A DNA stretch of 64,000 bases from positions 28,698 to 92,697 of the forward strand of contig CAYNWK010000004.1 in the NCBI GenBank assembly GCA_964400875.1. Reading direction: 5' to 3'. The position numbers and the translations under genes are program-made. A model generated the notes under the pieces. That model was not told where the DNA came from. It saw nothing but the letters and a program-made list of their open reading frames with translations, and searched no databases. This DNA is from CAYNWK01 sp964400875 (GTDB lineage: Bacteria; Chloroflexota; Anaerolineae; Anaerolineales; UBA4823). Shown one piece after another: positions 25,480-32,900 of this stretch (its first letter is position 1; each line of letters begins with the position of its first letter).

Positions 25480-26352
25480 ATGATCCACCTGCGTTATGCC
25501 CGGCTGTCCGTTACTTTGGTGATTCTGCTGGGCTGCCTGGCGGCCTGCGCGGATCAGCAAGCCAGTCCGGCCCCAACTCAGCCCGGCCCTTCATCCATCG
25601 CCGTGACCGTCGCCTCGGATGAATTCGCCGCCGGCGAGCCGCGCGTGCCTTTCGTCTTGTTCGATGGCTCCCGGCCGCTTGCTACGGCCCAGTCCGTGAT
25701 GGTAACGGCCATCGATCTGAGTTCGAGCACCCCGGAACCGGGTTGGAGTGGAGAAGCTGCCAATTACTCGGATTACTCGATACCTTATTGGGTGGTTTAT
25801 CCGGAGCTCCCCCGGGCAGGTTTCTGGAATCTGCAGACCGACATCACCCTGGAGGATGGCAGCCATACGGTCAGCCAGTTCGCCATCCAGGCCGTCGATC
25901 AAACCGCCTCACCGGGCATCGGGGAGGTCCCGCCGGCGAGTCATAACCGCACTCTGAAGACCGAACCCGACCTGGCCAAGCTCAGCTCCGACACGGACCC
26001 CGATCCAGCGCTTTACCAGCTCACCGTGGCGGAGGCGATCGAGTCTGGCAAACCCAGCGTGGTCACCTTTGCCACCCCGGCATACTGCACCAGCCGCCTG
26101 TGCGCCCCGGTGGTAAACACCGTCAAGCAGGTTGCTTCACAGGAGAGGGAGGCGGCTAACTTCATTCACATTGAAGTCTATAAGGAGTTCAACCCGCTGA
26201 CCTACGCCGACGAGATGGCCGAATGGCATCTGCAAAGCGAACCCTGGACCTTCGTCCTGGACGAGCAGGGCGTCGTCGTCGATCGCTTCGGAGGGCCGCT
26301 CTCGGCCAATGAACTCACCCAGGCATTAGAGCCGCTGCTGGAGAAGCCGTGA
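25480..26352 (+). CDS. Thioredoxin-fold lipoprotein, Sco-like in context
   Basis: 290 residues starting 11 bases after ctaAB. A lipoprotein signal is visible (hydrophobic 8-20, LAAC at about 20-23). Residues about 30-160 form a beta-rich domain (VASDEFAAGEPRVPFVLFDGSRP). Residues about 180-290 look like a thioredoxin fold: PSVVTFATPAYCTSRLCAP holds a Cys-x4-Cys motif, and PWTFVLDEQGVVVDRFGG is the typical strand pair after the cis-Pro. Sco copper chaperones use Cys-x3-Cys, so the motif here is one residue longer. Between heme A synthase and CopC/CoxB, a role in copper delivery or thiol redox for the CuA site is a reasonable inference, not shown. Stop overlaps the next start by 4 bases. Confidence 0.8.
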   Translation: MIHLRYARLSVTLVILLGCLAACADQQASPAPTQPGPSSIAVTVASDEFAAGEPRVPFVLFDGSRPLATAQSVMVTAIDLSSSTPEPGWSGEAANYSDYSIPYWVVYPELPRAGFWNLQTDITLEDGSHTVSQFAIQAVDQTASPGIGEVPPASHNRTLKTEPDLAKLSSDTDPDPALYQLTVAEAIESGKPSVVTFATPAYCTSRLCAPVVNTVKQVASQEREAANFIHIEVYKEFNPLTYADEMAEWHLQSEPWTFVLDEQGVVVDRFGGPLSANELTQALEPLLEKP

Positions 26353-26810
26353 AACGAATCTTATGCTTTGCTTTCAGCCTGGTCTTGATTTTGACCCTGG
26401 ACAGCGGTACCGCGCTGGCCCACGCCAGCCTGGTCGAGTCAACTCCGGCGCCCGGGGAAACTGTGGGTCCCAACCTGGAAGCCATCCGGCTGCGCTTTGA
26501 CGATGAACTGGCCCCGGAAAGCAGCCTGGCAGTGCTGGGCGCCAATTTTCAGCCGGTCACCGGTTTGGAACTGCAGGTGGAGGGAGAGGCGATCATCGCC
26601 CAGCTCAGCTCCCCTTTACAGCCCGACACCTATACCGTCCAGTGGGTGGCAGTCGCCTCCGATGGGGATACCACCCAGGGCAGTTTCCAATTCGGGGTGC
26701 AGGAAGCAGCAGGGATACAACCCGGTTTAATCTGGGCCGGGGCGGCCATCGCGGTCCTGGGGTTATTCGCCGGTTTCGTATGGATGCGCAGGCGGCCGCG
26801 TTCTGACTGA
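26349..26810 (+). CDS. CopC-domain copper-binding protein with C-terminal anchor
   Basis: 153 residues. Signal peptide (residues 1-24, cut likely after ALA), so the mature protein begins with His-Ala-Ser-Leu-Val-Glu-Ser, the CopC N terminus whose His binds Cu(II). The CopC beta-barrel runs to about residue 118 (RLRFDDELAPESSL, DTYTVQWVAVASDGDTTQGSFQF). A membrane helix (about 127-146) and basic tail RRRPRSD anchor it facing outward. It starts at GTG overlapping the previous stop (GTGA), so translation is coupled. In this cluster it probably handles copper for the oxidase; CopD is absent. Confidence 0.88.
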   Translation: MKRILCFAFSLVLILTLDSGTALAHASLVESTPAPGETVGPNLEAIRLRFDDELAPESSLAVLGANFQPVTGLELQVEGEAIIAQLSSPLQPDTYTVQWVAVASDGDTTQGSFQFGVQEAAGIQPGLIWAGAAIAVLGLFAGFVWMRRRPRSD

Positions 26811-26847
26811 GGCAGGCGACTCGAGCAAGCTAACAAGCTAGAAGAGA

Positions 26848-27852
26848 GTGAACCTTATGCGGAGACTATGCAAACTTTCGATTGGTTTAGCCACGGGGAT
26901 CTTGCTGACCAGCTGCGCGCCTTCACCTTCCTTTATGGAGCCCAGTTCTTCGGTCGCCTTTGACGAAGCCTGGCTGTACCGCCTGCTGCTGTATATGTCT
27001 GTGGCGGTCTTCTTGCTGGTAGAAGGGCTGCTGATCTACAACATCGTCCGGTTCCGCAGCCGGCCCGGTGACCAGAGCGTTCCCAAGCAGATCTACGGGA
27101 ACACCCGCCTGGAAGTGATCTGGACCGCGATCCCGCTGTTGATCGTCGCCGTGATCTTCGGGTTGACCGTAAACACCGTCAACGCCGTTGCGCCGCCACA
27201 GCGTTCGGCAAACGATATCCGGCTGCATGTGGTCGGACACCAGTGGTGGTGGGAGTTCCAATACCCGGACCTGAAAGTCGTGACCGCCAACGAGCTGCAC
27301 GTACCCGTCGGCGCTACGGTGCAGATCGATTTGGATTCGGTCGATGTCATTCACAGCTTCTGGGTTCCGCAGCTGTCCAGCAAGGTTGACGTGATCCCGG
27401 GTCAGACCAACCATCTGTGGATCAGAGCCGATCGCCAGGGCAGCTACCACGGGCAATGCGCCGAATTCTGCGGGCTTAACCACGCCAATATGCGCATCAA
27501 AGTGGTGGTCGAATCGCAAGCCGATTTCGACGCCTGGGTGAGCAACCAGCAAAAGCCCCCCACCCAACCTCAGACCGACCAGGAGAAACAGGGTATGGAC
27601 ATCCTCACCACCGGTATTTGCAACAGCTGCCACACCGTTGGTCAAAACAAAGCCGAGAAGGAAGTCGGTCCTAACCTGACCCACCTGATGTCCCGCAGCG
27701 TGTTTGCCGGAGCGACCTTCGAGCTGAACGAAGCGAATTTGCGCCGCTGGCTGCAGGATAACCAGTCGATGAAGCCGGGCAACGATATGAGCCTGAACCC
27801 CAAGAGCGAGGAAATCGACCCGCTGATCGCTTACCTGACTCAACTGAAATAA
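26848..27852 (+). CDS. coxB: Cytochrome c oxidase subunit II with cytochrome c domain
   Basis: 334 residues, caa3-type subunit II. Lipoprotein-like N terminus (LLTSC at 19-23), two membrane helices (about 43-65 and 90-112), the aromatic patch HQWWWEFQYP, and the CuA ligands His169, Cys204, Cys208, His212 and Met215 in HGQCAEFCGLNHANM. A C-terminal class I cytochrome c domain has heme motif CNSCH (258-262) with a late Met as sixth ligand (about residue 305). Electrons thus enter through the tethered heme c, then CuA. The start is GTG 26848 or ATG 26857; the choice is uncertain. First oxidase structural gene, 12 bp from coxA. Confidence 0.95.
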   Translation: MNLMRRLCKLSIGLATGILLTSCAPSPSFMEPSSSVAFDEAWLYRLLLYMSVAVFLLVEGLLIYNIVRFRSRPGDQSVPKQIYGNTRLEVIWTAIPLLIVAVIFGLTVNTVNAVAPPQRSANDIRLHVVGHQWWWEFQYPDLKVVTANELHVPVGATVQIDLDSVDVIHSFWVPQLSSKVDVIPGQTNHLWIRADRQGSYHGQCAEFCGLNHANMRIKVVVESQADFDAWVSNQQKPPTQPQTDQEKQGMDILTTGICNSCHTVGQNKAEKEVGPNLTHLMSRSVFAGATFELNEANLRRWLQDNQSMKPGNDMSLNPKSEEIDPLIAYLTQLK

Positions 27853-27863
27853 GGCAGGAGAAG

Positions 27864-29516
27864 ATGACTACTCAAGCCCAAGCCCTCCCACGAGCCCAAA
27901 GATTTGCCCATACCAGCCTGGGCAGCTGGATCATGACGGTTGACCACAAGCGCATCGGTATCCTTTATCTGATCACTGCGTTTGTCTTCTTCCTGGTGGC
28001 CGGGATTTTCGCGCTGCTTATGCGCTTGCAGCTGGCCCAGCCGGATGCGACCGTACTCAGCAACGCAACCTATAACGAGATCTTCACCATGCACGGCACG
28101 ACGATGATCTTCCTGGTGGTGATGCCGCTGTCGGCCGGGTTGGGCAACTACCTGGTTCCGCTGATGATCGGCGCCCGCGATATGGCTTACCCAAAACTAA
28201 ACGCGCTCAGCTACTGGTTGTTCCTTTCCGGCGGCACGCTGCTCTACAGCAGCTTTCTCTTCGGCGGGGCGCCGGATGCGGGCTGGTTTAGCTATGCCCC
28301 GCTGACCGAAAAAGCTTTCTCCCGCGGCCCGGCGATGGATTTCTGGGCGCTGGCGATCCTCATTTTAGGGATTTCAACCACCCTGGGTTCGATCAACTTT
28401 CTCGTCACAACCATTCAGCTGCGCGCCCCCGGGATGACTTTCCGGCGCATCCCCGTGTTCGTCTGGATGGTGGTGATCACCAGCATCCTTGCAGTTTTCT
28501 CACTGCCTTCGCTGACCACGGCAGCGGTGCTGCTGCTACTTGACCGCACGGTGAACACCCATTTCTTTGTCGTTTCCCAAGGCGGCGACGCGCTGCTCTG
28601 GCAGCACCTGTTCTGGTTCTTCGGCCATCCGGAGGTCTACATCCTGATCCTGCCGGCGTTTGGCATCGTCTCTGAAATCGTTCCGGTGTTCTCCAGCAAG
28701 CCGCTCTTCGGCTACACTGCGGTGGTGCTTTCGGGGTTGGCCATCGGACTGCTCGGCTTCACCGTCTGGGCGCACCACATGTTTGCGACCGGCATGCCTA
28801 CCCTCGCCCTGCTGTTCTTCTCCGCCGACAGCTTCTTAATCGGCGTGCCTACCGGGATCAAGATCTTCGCCTGGCTGGGCACGATGTGGGGAGGAAAGCT
28901 GCGTTTCAAAACACCGATGCTATTTACCATTGGTGAAATTGCATTGTTCACCATCGGCGGGTTGGACGGCATCCACATGGCGGTAGTGCCGGTCGATTGG
29001 CAGATAACCGACAGCTACTACGTGGTTTCTCACATTCACTATGTGCTTTTCGGCGGGGCGATCTTCGGGATTTTCGCCGGCCTGTTTTACTGGTTCCCCA
29101 AATTTACCGGACGAATGATGAACGAAGCCCTGGGCAAATGGCAGTTCTGGACCATGTTCATTGGCATGAACCTGGTGTTCTTTCCCATGCATATCCTGGG
29201 GCTGCTGGGCATGCCCCGGCGCATTTACACTTACGGAGCAGGTCTGGGTTGGGGGATCTGGAACTTAATCGAGACGATCGGCGCGTTCACGATCGCTGTG
29301 GGGGTCGCCATCTTCCTGGTCAACTTCTTCCTCAGCCTGCGACAGCCTCAGACTGCCCCGGATGACCCCTGGGACGCCTACACGCTCGAATGGAAAACCA
29401 GTTCGCCTCCGCCGAATTACAACTTCGCCGAAATCCCCACCGTGCGCAGCGGCCGCCCACTCTGGGATGAAAAGCATCCCGAACTGGCCGACTGGAAGCA
29501 ACCGGAGGCAGCCTGA
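27864..29516 (+). CDS. coxA: Cytochrome c oxidase subunit I
   Basis: 550 residues, heme-copper oxidase catalytic subunit. Heme a ligands lie in MHGTTMIFLV and in the SHIHYVLFGG region; CuB ligands are His in GHPEVYILILP (with the Tyr cross-linked to His) and the HH of VWAHHMFATGM. The Glu of GHPEV and the GARDMAYPKLNA segment of the D-channel identify type A1. The K-channel segment reads SADSFLIGVPTGIKIF, where A1 enzymes usually have a Thr-Met, a deviation worth noting. Twelve-helix core plus a hydrophilic tail. Start ATG with AGGCAGGAG. Two bases separate it from coxC. Confidence 0.96.
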   Translation: MTTQAQALPRAQRFAHTSLGSWIMTVDHKRIGILYLITAFVFFLVAGIFALLMRLQLAQPDATVLSNATYNEIFTMHGTTMIFLVVMPLSAGLGNYLVPLMIGARDMAYPKLNALSYWLFLSGGTLLYSSFLFGGAPDAGWFSYAPLTEKAFSRGPAMDFWALAILILGISTTLGSINFLVTTIQLRAPGMTFRRIPVFVWMVVITSILAVFSLPSLTTAAVLLLLDRTVNTHFFVVSQGGDALLWQHLFWFFGHPEVYILILPAFGIVSEIVPVFSSKPLFGYTAVVLSGLAIGLLGFTVWAHHMFATGMPTLALLFFSADSFLIGVPTGIKIFAWLGTMWGGKLRFKTPMLFTIGEIALFTIGGLDGIHMAVVPVDWQITDSYYVVSHIHYVLFGGAIFGIFAGLFYWFPKFTGRMMNEALGKWQFWTMFIGMNLVFFPMHILGLLGMPRRIYTYGAGLGWGIWNLIETIGAFTIAVGVAIFLVNFFLSLRQPQTAPDDPWDAYTLEWKTSSPPPNYNFAEIPTVRSGRPLWDEKHPELADWKQPEAA

Positions 29517-29518
29517 TC

Positions 29519-30091
29519 ATGGATATCCCCTATACGGAGAACCCGCCAAAGCGCCTCGGCGGCGCCAAAGTAACTTTGCTGATCGTTCTGGCCTCAGAAA
29601 CCGCCTTTTTTGCCACGCTGGTGATGTCCTACCTGTACCTGCGCACCACCCAGGCGAACTGGCCTTACCAGCAGGTCTCGCTCTCCCGGCTGGCGCTTCC
29701 CGCTCTCAACACCGCGCTGCTCTTATTCAGCGTGTTGCTGGCCCACAGGGCGACCGCAGCCATCCAGCAGGACAAACCAACCAGGCTGAAGCTGGCCTTG
29801 CTGCTGACCTGGATCCTCGGCCTGGTCTTCGTGCTCGGCCAGGTGCTGGAGTTCAATCACGCCGGCATGGCGCCGGACGACCTGGCTTTTGGCGGAGTGT
29901 TTTTTGCCCTGATGGGTTTCCATGCCTTGCACGTCCTGGCGGGGATGTTCGTTCTGACGCTTTTATTCTGGCGCGCCCAGCTGGGCGATTTTAGCGGGCA
30001 GGACTACGATCCGGTTGAAGTCGGCGTCTGGTTTTGGGATTACGTCGTTGCGGTTTGGGTGGTGCTGTTCACGGTGCTCTATTTGGTCTGA
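29519..30091 (+). CDS. coxC: Cytochrome c oxidase subunit III, divergent copy
   Basis: 190 residues, five hydrophobic segments, CoxC/CtaE family. The first helix has LIVLASETAFFATLVMSYLYLR, and GFHALHVLAGM is the conserved middle stretch. At the end, where subunit III normally reads YWHFVDVVW, this copy has FWDYVVAVW, so the usual His is replaced by Asp. A second, more standard subunit III lies 1 kb downstream (31134). The two may be alternate or joint subunits. Start ATG overlaps the coxA stop region (TGATCATGG). Confidence 0.88.
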   Translation: MDIPYTENPPKRLGGAKVTLLIVLASETAFFATLVMSYLYLRTTQANWPYQQVSLSRLALPALNTALLLFSVLLAHRATAAIQQDKPTRLKLALLLTWILGLVFVLGQVLEFNHAGMAPDDLAFGGVFFALMGFHALHVLAGMFVLTLLFWRAQLGDFSGQDYDPVEVGVWFWDYVVAVWVVLFTVLYLV

Positions 30092-30093
30092 CT

Positions 30094-30915
30094 ATGCTCT
30101 TGCATACCTCGCCGCACTTCGGAATTGGCTGGAATTGGGAGCCCTCGGTGCTCTTCGGTTTGGCGTTGCTAACCGGAACATATCTGGTTATCGCCGGCCC
30201 GCTCCAACGGCGATTCGCCTCCGGCAAGCCGCTGCCCGTATCCAGGCAGCTGGCCTTCCACGCCGGCACCTTCAGCCTGTTCCTGGCGCTGGTCAGCCCT
30301 TTGGATGTGCTGGCGGACGAGTACCTGTTCAGCGCCCACATGGTGCAGCATATGCTGCTGCTCTACGTTGCGCCGCCACTGTGGTTGATCGGATTACCGG
30401 ACTGGGCGATGTCGTTGAGCGCCTTGGGCGATATCCTGCGCCGCGTGGCGGGTTACCTGACCCGGCCGCTGATCGCCTTTTTGATCTTCAACGGGATCAT
30501 GTGGACCTGGCACCTGCCCAGCCTCTACGAAGCCGCGTTGGCTAACGAGAACCTGCACATCTTCGAACATTTGACCTTTCTCGCCGCGGCCGTGATCGGA
30601 TGGTGGCCTGTGTTGGCGCCGGTCCCCGGGAGCGCCCGGCGGCTGCCGTCGTTTACGCGCAGCCTTTACTTATTTCTCTCTTCGTTTCCCTGTACAGCCC
30701 TGGCTGCATTGATCACGCTTTCCACGACGGTGCTGTACCCCTTTTACGGCGCGCACCCCTGGCAGTGGGGGTTATCCCCGCTGGCCGATCAGCGCCTGGG
30801 CGGGCTGATCATGTGGCTGCCGGCAGACATGATCTTGATGCTGGTGAACATGGGCATACTGTACCGGTGGTTTAAGGGTTCGGACCTGGTCAAGACCACG
30901 AACGCGGAGATTTAG
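30094..30915 (+). CDS. ctaG: Cytochrome c oxidase assembly factor CtaG
   Basis: 273 residues, caa3_CtaG family (not the Cox11-type CtaG). Multi-pass protein with about seven hydrophobic segments and conserved His/Met positions: RQLAFHAGTFSLFLALVSP, FSAHMVQHMLLLYVAPPL, and WTWHLPSLYEAAL with HIFEHLTFLAAAVIGWWPVL. The family is required for CuA/CuB formation in Bacillus caa3 oxidase. The start chosen is ATG 30094, two bases after the coxC stop; the frame is open upstream to 30034, inside coxC. Confidence 0.88.
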   Translation: MLLHTSPHFGIGWNWEPSVLFGLALLTGTYLVIAGPLQRRFASGKPLPVSRQLAFHAGTFSLFLALVSPLDVLADEYLFSAHMVQHMLLLYVAPPLWLIGLPDWAMSLSALGDILRRVAGYLTRPLIAFLIFNGIMWTWHLPSLYEAALANENLHIFEHLTFLAAAVIGWWPVLAPVPGSARRLPSFTRSLYLFLSSFPCTALAALITLSTTVLYPFYGAHPWQWGLSPLADQRLGGLIMWLPADMILMLVNMGILYRWFKGSDLVKTTNAEI

Positions 30916-30931
30916 AAAAGGAGTTTTAGAG

Positions 30932-31141
30932 ATGCCTGCACCGGAAAAACCTGAAATTCACCTGCCCAGCCCTAGTTTTTGGCCGATCCTGGTTGCCCTG
31001 GGCGTCTTATTAATCGCACTGGGGATCATCTTTAACCTGATCATCAGTTTGGTGGGCGTGGTCCTGCTCCTGGGCGCCCAGGTGGGCTGGATGCTTGAAA
31101 ACCGGGTTGACGCCGCCGATGGGGAGGCCGCTCATGAATGA
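30932..31141 (+). CDS. Small two-helix membrane protein of the oxidase operon
   Basis: 69 residues: hydrophilic N terminus, then hydrophobic residues about 16-53 forming one long or two short helices (WPILVALGVLLIALGII, then LIISLVGVVLLLGAQVGW), acidic C terminus. A good AAAAGGAG site precedes ATG 30932. The last 8 bases overlap the next gene. By position it may be a small accessory subunit of the oxidase; no family is recognised with confidence. Confidence 0.7.
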   Translation: MPAPEKPEIHLPSPSFWPILVALGVLLIALGIIFNLIISLVGVVLLLGAQVGWMLENRVDAADGEAAHE

Positions 31142-31715
31142 GATGACCGGAACGGAAGCAATTCTTGACCAGCGGGAGAACAGCAAACTTGGCATGTGGA
31201 TTTTCCTGGGCGGCGAGGTCGTCTTCTTTGCGACCTTGATCCTGGCCTTCATGCTCTTCCGCCTGCGCGATCCCGCCGGTTATGATGGCTTTAAAGCCAA
31301 TTTGAGCATCCCGATCATTGGGATTAATACGTTTATCCTGATCGCCAGCAGCTATATGGTCGTACGCTCGCTGGAGGCCATCCGGGAGGGGTCTCGGGCG
31401 GGCCTGCGCAACAACCTGATCGGCGTGATCGTCCTCGGCGCGCTCTTTCTGGGAGGCCAGGCCTTTGAATGGATCACTTTATTCAACGATGGCGTCTCGG
31501 TAACCGATCATTTCGGAACGCCCTTTTTTACCGTGACCGGCATTCACGGCACCCACGTCTTGGTCGGCTTAATCTGGGCGTTGATCGTCTTGATCAGCGC
31601 GATACGCGGGGCTTATTCTGCTACAGACCACCGGGGCGTCGAAATATTCGGCCTGTACTGGCATTTTGTCGACGTCGTTTGGGTGGTCCTTTTTACGTTC
31701 TTTTATTTGATTTAG
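31134..31715 (+). CDS. Cytochrome c oxidase subunit III, second copy
   Basis: 193 residues from ATG 31134, which overlaps the previous gene's end. CoxC family: EVVFFATLILAFMLFRLR in helix 1, GGQAFEWITLFNDGVSVT, GTPFFTVTGIHGTHVLVGL and a standard ending YWHFVDVVWVVLFTFFYLI. This is the better match to canonical subunit III; the copy at 29519 is divergent. Followed 10 bp later by subunit IV. Confidence 0.9.
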   Translation: MNEMTGTEAILDQRENSKLGMWIFLGGEVVFFATLILAFMLFRLRDPAGYDGFKANLSIPIIGINTFILIASSYMVVRSLEAIREGSRAGLRNNLIGVIVLGALFLGGQAFEWITLFNDGVSVTDHFGTPFFTVTGIHGTHVLVGLIWALIVLISAIRGAYSATDHRGVEIFGLYWHFVDVVWVVLFTFFYLI

Positions 31716-31725
31716 GAGACGGCGC

Positions 31726-32016
31726 ATGGAAAGCAAGTCTGGGCACGAACAAAAGAAAGTCCGCACTTCCTATGGGCTGATTTTTATCCTCCTGGCCGTC
31801 TTTACTGCCATTGAAGTTGGAGCGAGCTACCTGCCGGCGAGTTTCAAAATTCCCATCTTGCTCCTGATGGCAGTGATCAAGGCCTCCCTGGTCGTGCTGT
31901 ACTTTATGCACCTTAAATCCGATGCGCGCCTGTACGCCATGTTCTTTGCCGTCGGTTTTGTGTTGATTATCCCGATAGTGCTGATCCTCACCGTGGTGAT
32001 GCCCTCGGTCAGGTGA
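31726..32016 (+). CDS. Cytochrome c oxidase subunit IV (COX4_pro type)
   Basis: 96 residues with three hydrophobic helices (about 15-34, 43-62, 70-92). The motif KASLVVLYFMHLKSDARLY with Met-His-Leu is characteristic of prokaryotic oxidase subunit IV. Start ATG after TTAGGAGACGGCGC. Last gene of the oxidase operon. Confidence 0.88.
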   Translation: MESKSGHEQKKVRTSYGLIFILLAVFTAIEVGASYLPASFKIPILLLMAVIKASLVVLYFMHLKSDARLYAMFFAVGFVLIIPIVLILTVVMPSVR

Positions 32017-32132
32017 GACTGTCCCAAGTAATGATCAAAGCTGGTCCAGCAGCATGCGGCGTGGGCGGCTGGACAGCCCAGACCAACATTCGAGAGTAGA
32101 ACGGAACTGCAGTTGGTGATAAAATTTTAGTC

Positions 32133-32188
32133 CCTCGTGGGACTATCGATTTATCCTAAATAGCTGCTGAACGCGCTCTCCCACGAGG
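32133..32188. promoter_or_regulatory. Long-spaced inverted repeat before the first response regulator
   Basis: CCTCGTGGGA (32133-32142) and TCCCACGAGG (32179-32188) are perfect 10-bp complements 36 bases apart, ending 19 bases before the regulator start. Either a pair of operator half-sites or a leader hairpin covering the ribosome site region. Confidence 0.5.
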
Positions 32189-32207
32189 AACATACAACGG
32201 ATTTACT

Positions 32208-32900
32208 ATGACTTCCCAAATCCTCGTCGTTGACGACGATCCGCTGATTCGCAAAGGCCTGAAATTCCACCTGGAGATGGAAGGTTATTACGTGGTGACC
32301 ACCACGAACGCGGCCGCGGCTATCGAGCAAAGTAAACGGAACCGCTTCGATGCTGCCATCCTCGATATTGGTCTTCCGGATAAAGACGGGCTCAGCTTGT
32401 GCAAAACCCTCAAAGCGAAGAAGGATCTGCCGATCATCTTTCTGACGGCCCGGCGGCGTGATTTAGACGAAATCGTCGGTTTGGAAGTGGGCGGCGACGA
32501 TTACATCACCAAACCGTTCAACGTAGACGTGCTGCTGGCTCACCTGAAGGCGGTGCTGAGGCGCGCCAGTCAGCCGGAGGACGGCCCATCTGTTGATAGA
32601 AATCCGTTATCCCTGGGCCAGTTCAACCTGGACCCGCTCGCGCATCGAGCGACTTACGCTGAGGAACCCCTCTCCCTGGCGCCGCGCGAATTTGATCTGC
32701 TGCACTTTTTTCTCGCCAACCCGGACCAGGTCTTCACCGCGGATGAGATCATCGATAGCGTCTGGGGGGCGGCATACGTCGGCGAACCTCAAGTGCTTTA
32801 CGTCCAGATTCGCAGTCTACGCGAAAAGATCGAGAGAGACCCTTCGCGACCCGAACACGTGATTACTTTACGTGGAGTTGGTTATAAATTTGTCGCATGA
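32208..32900 (+). CDS. OmpR-family response regulator, pair 1
   Basis: 230 residues. Receiver domain with the acidic pocket VVDDD (Asp9-11), phospho-acceptor Asp53 in AAILDIGLP, Thr in FLTARR and Lys in ITKPF. A winged-helix DNA-binding domain (about 130-230) ends VITLRGVGYKFVA, typical of OmpR/PhoB. The stop overlaps the kinase start (ATGA), so the two are translated as a pair. Close paralogue of the regulator at 36551; both share the LTARRR-x-LDE stretch and the KPF-x-VDVLLAH stretch. Targets unknown. Confidence 0.93.
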   Translation: MTSQILVVDDDPLIRKGLKFHLEMEGYYVVTTTNAAAAIEQSKRNRFDAAILDIGLPDKDGLSLCKTLKAKKDLPIIFLTARRRDLDEIVGLEVGGDDYITKPFNVDVLLAHLKAVLRRASQPEDGPSVDRNPLSLGQFNLDPLAHRATYAEEPLSLAPREFDLLHFFLANPDQVFTADEIIDSVWGAAYVGEPQVLYVQIRSLREKIERDPSRPEHVITLRGVGYKFVA

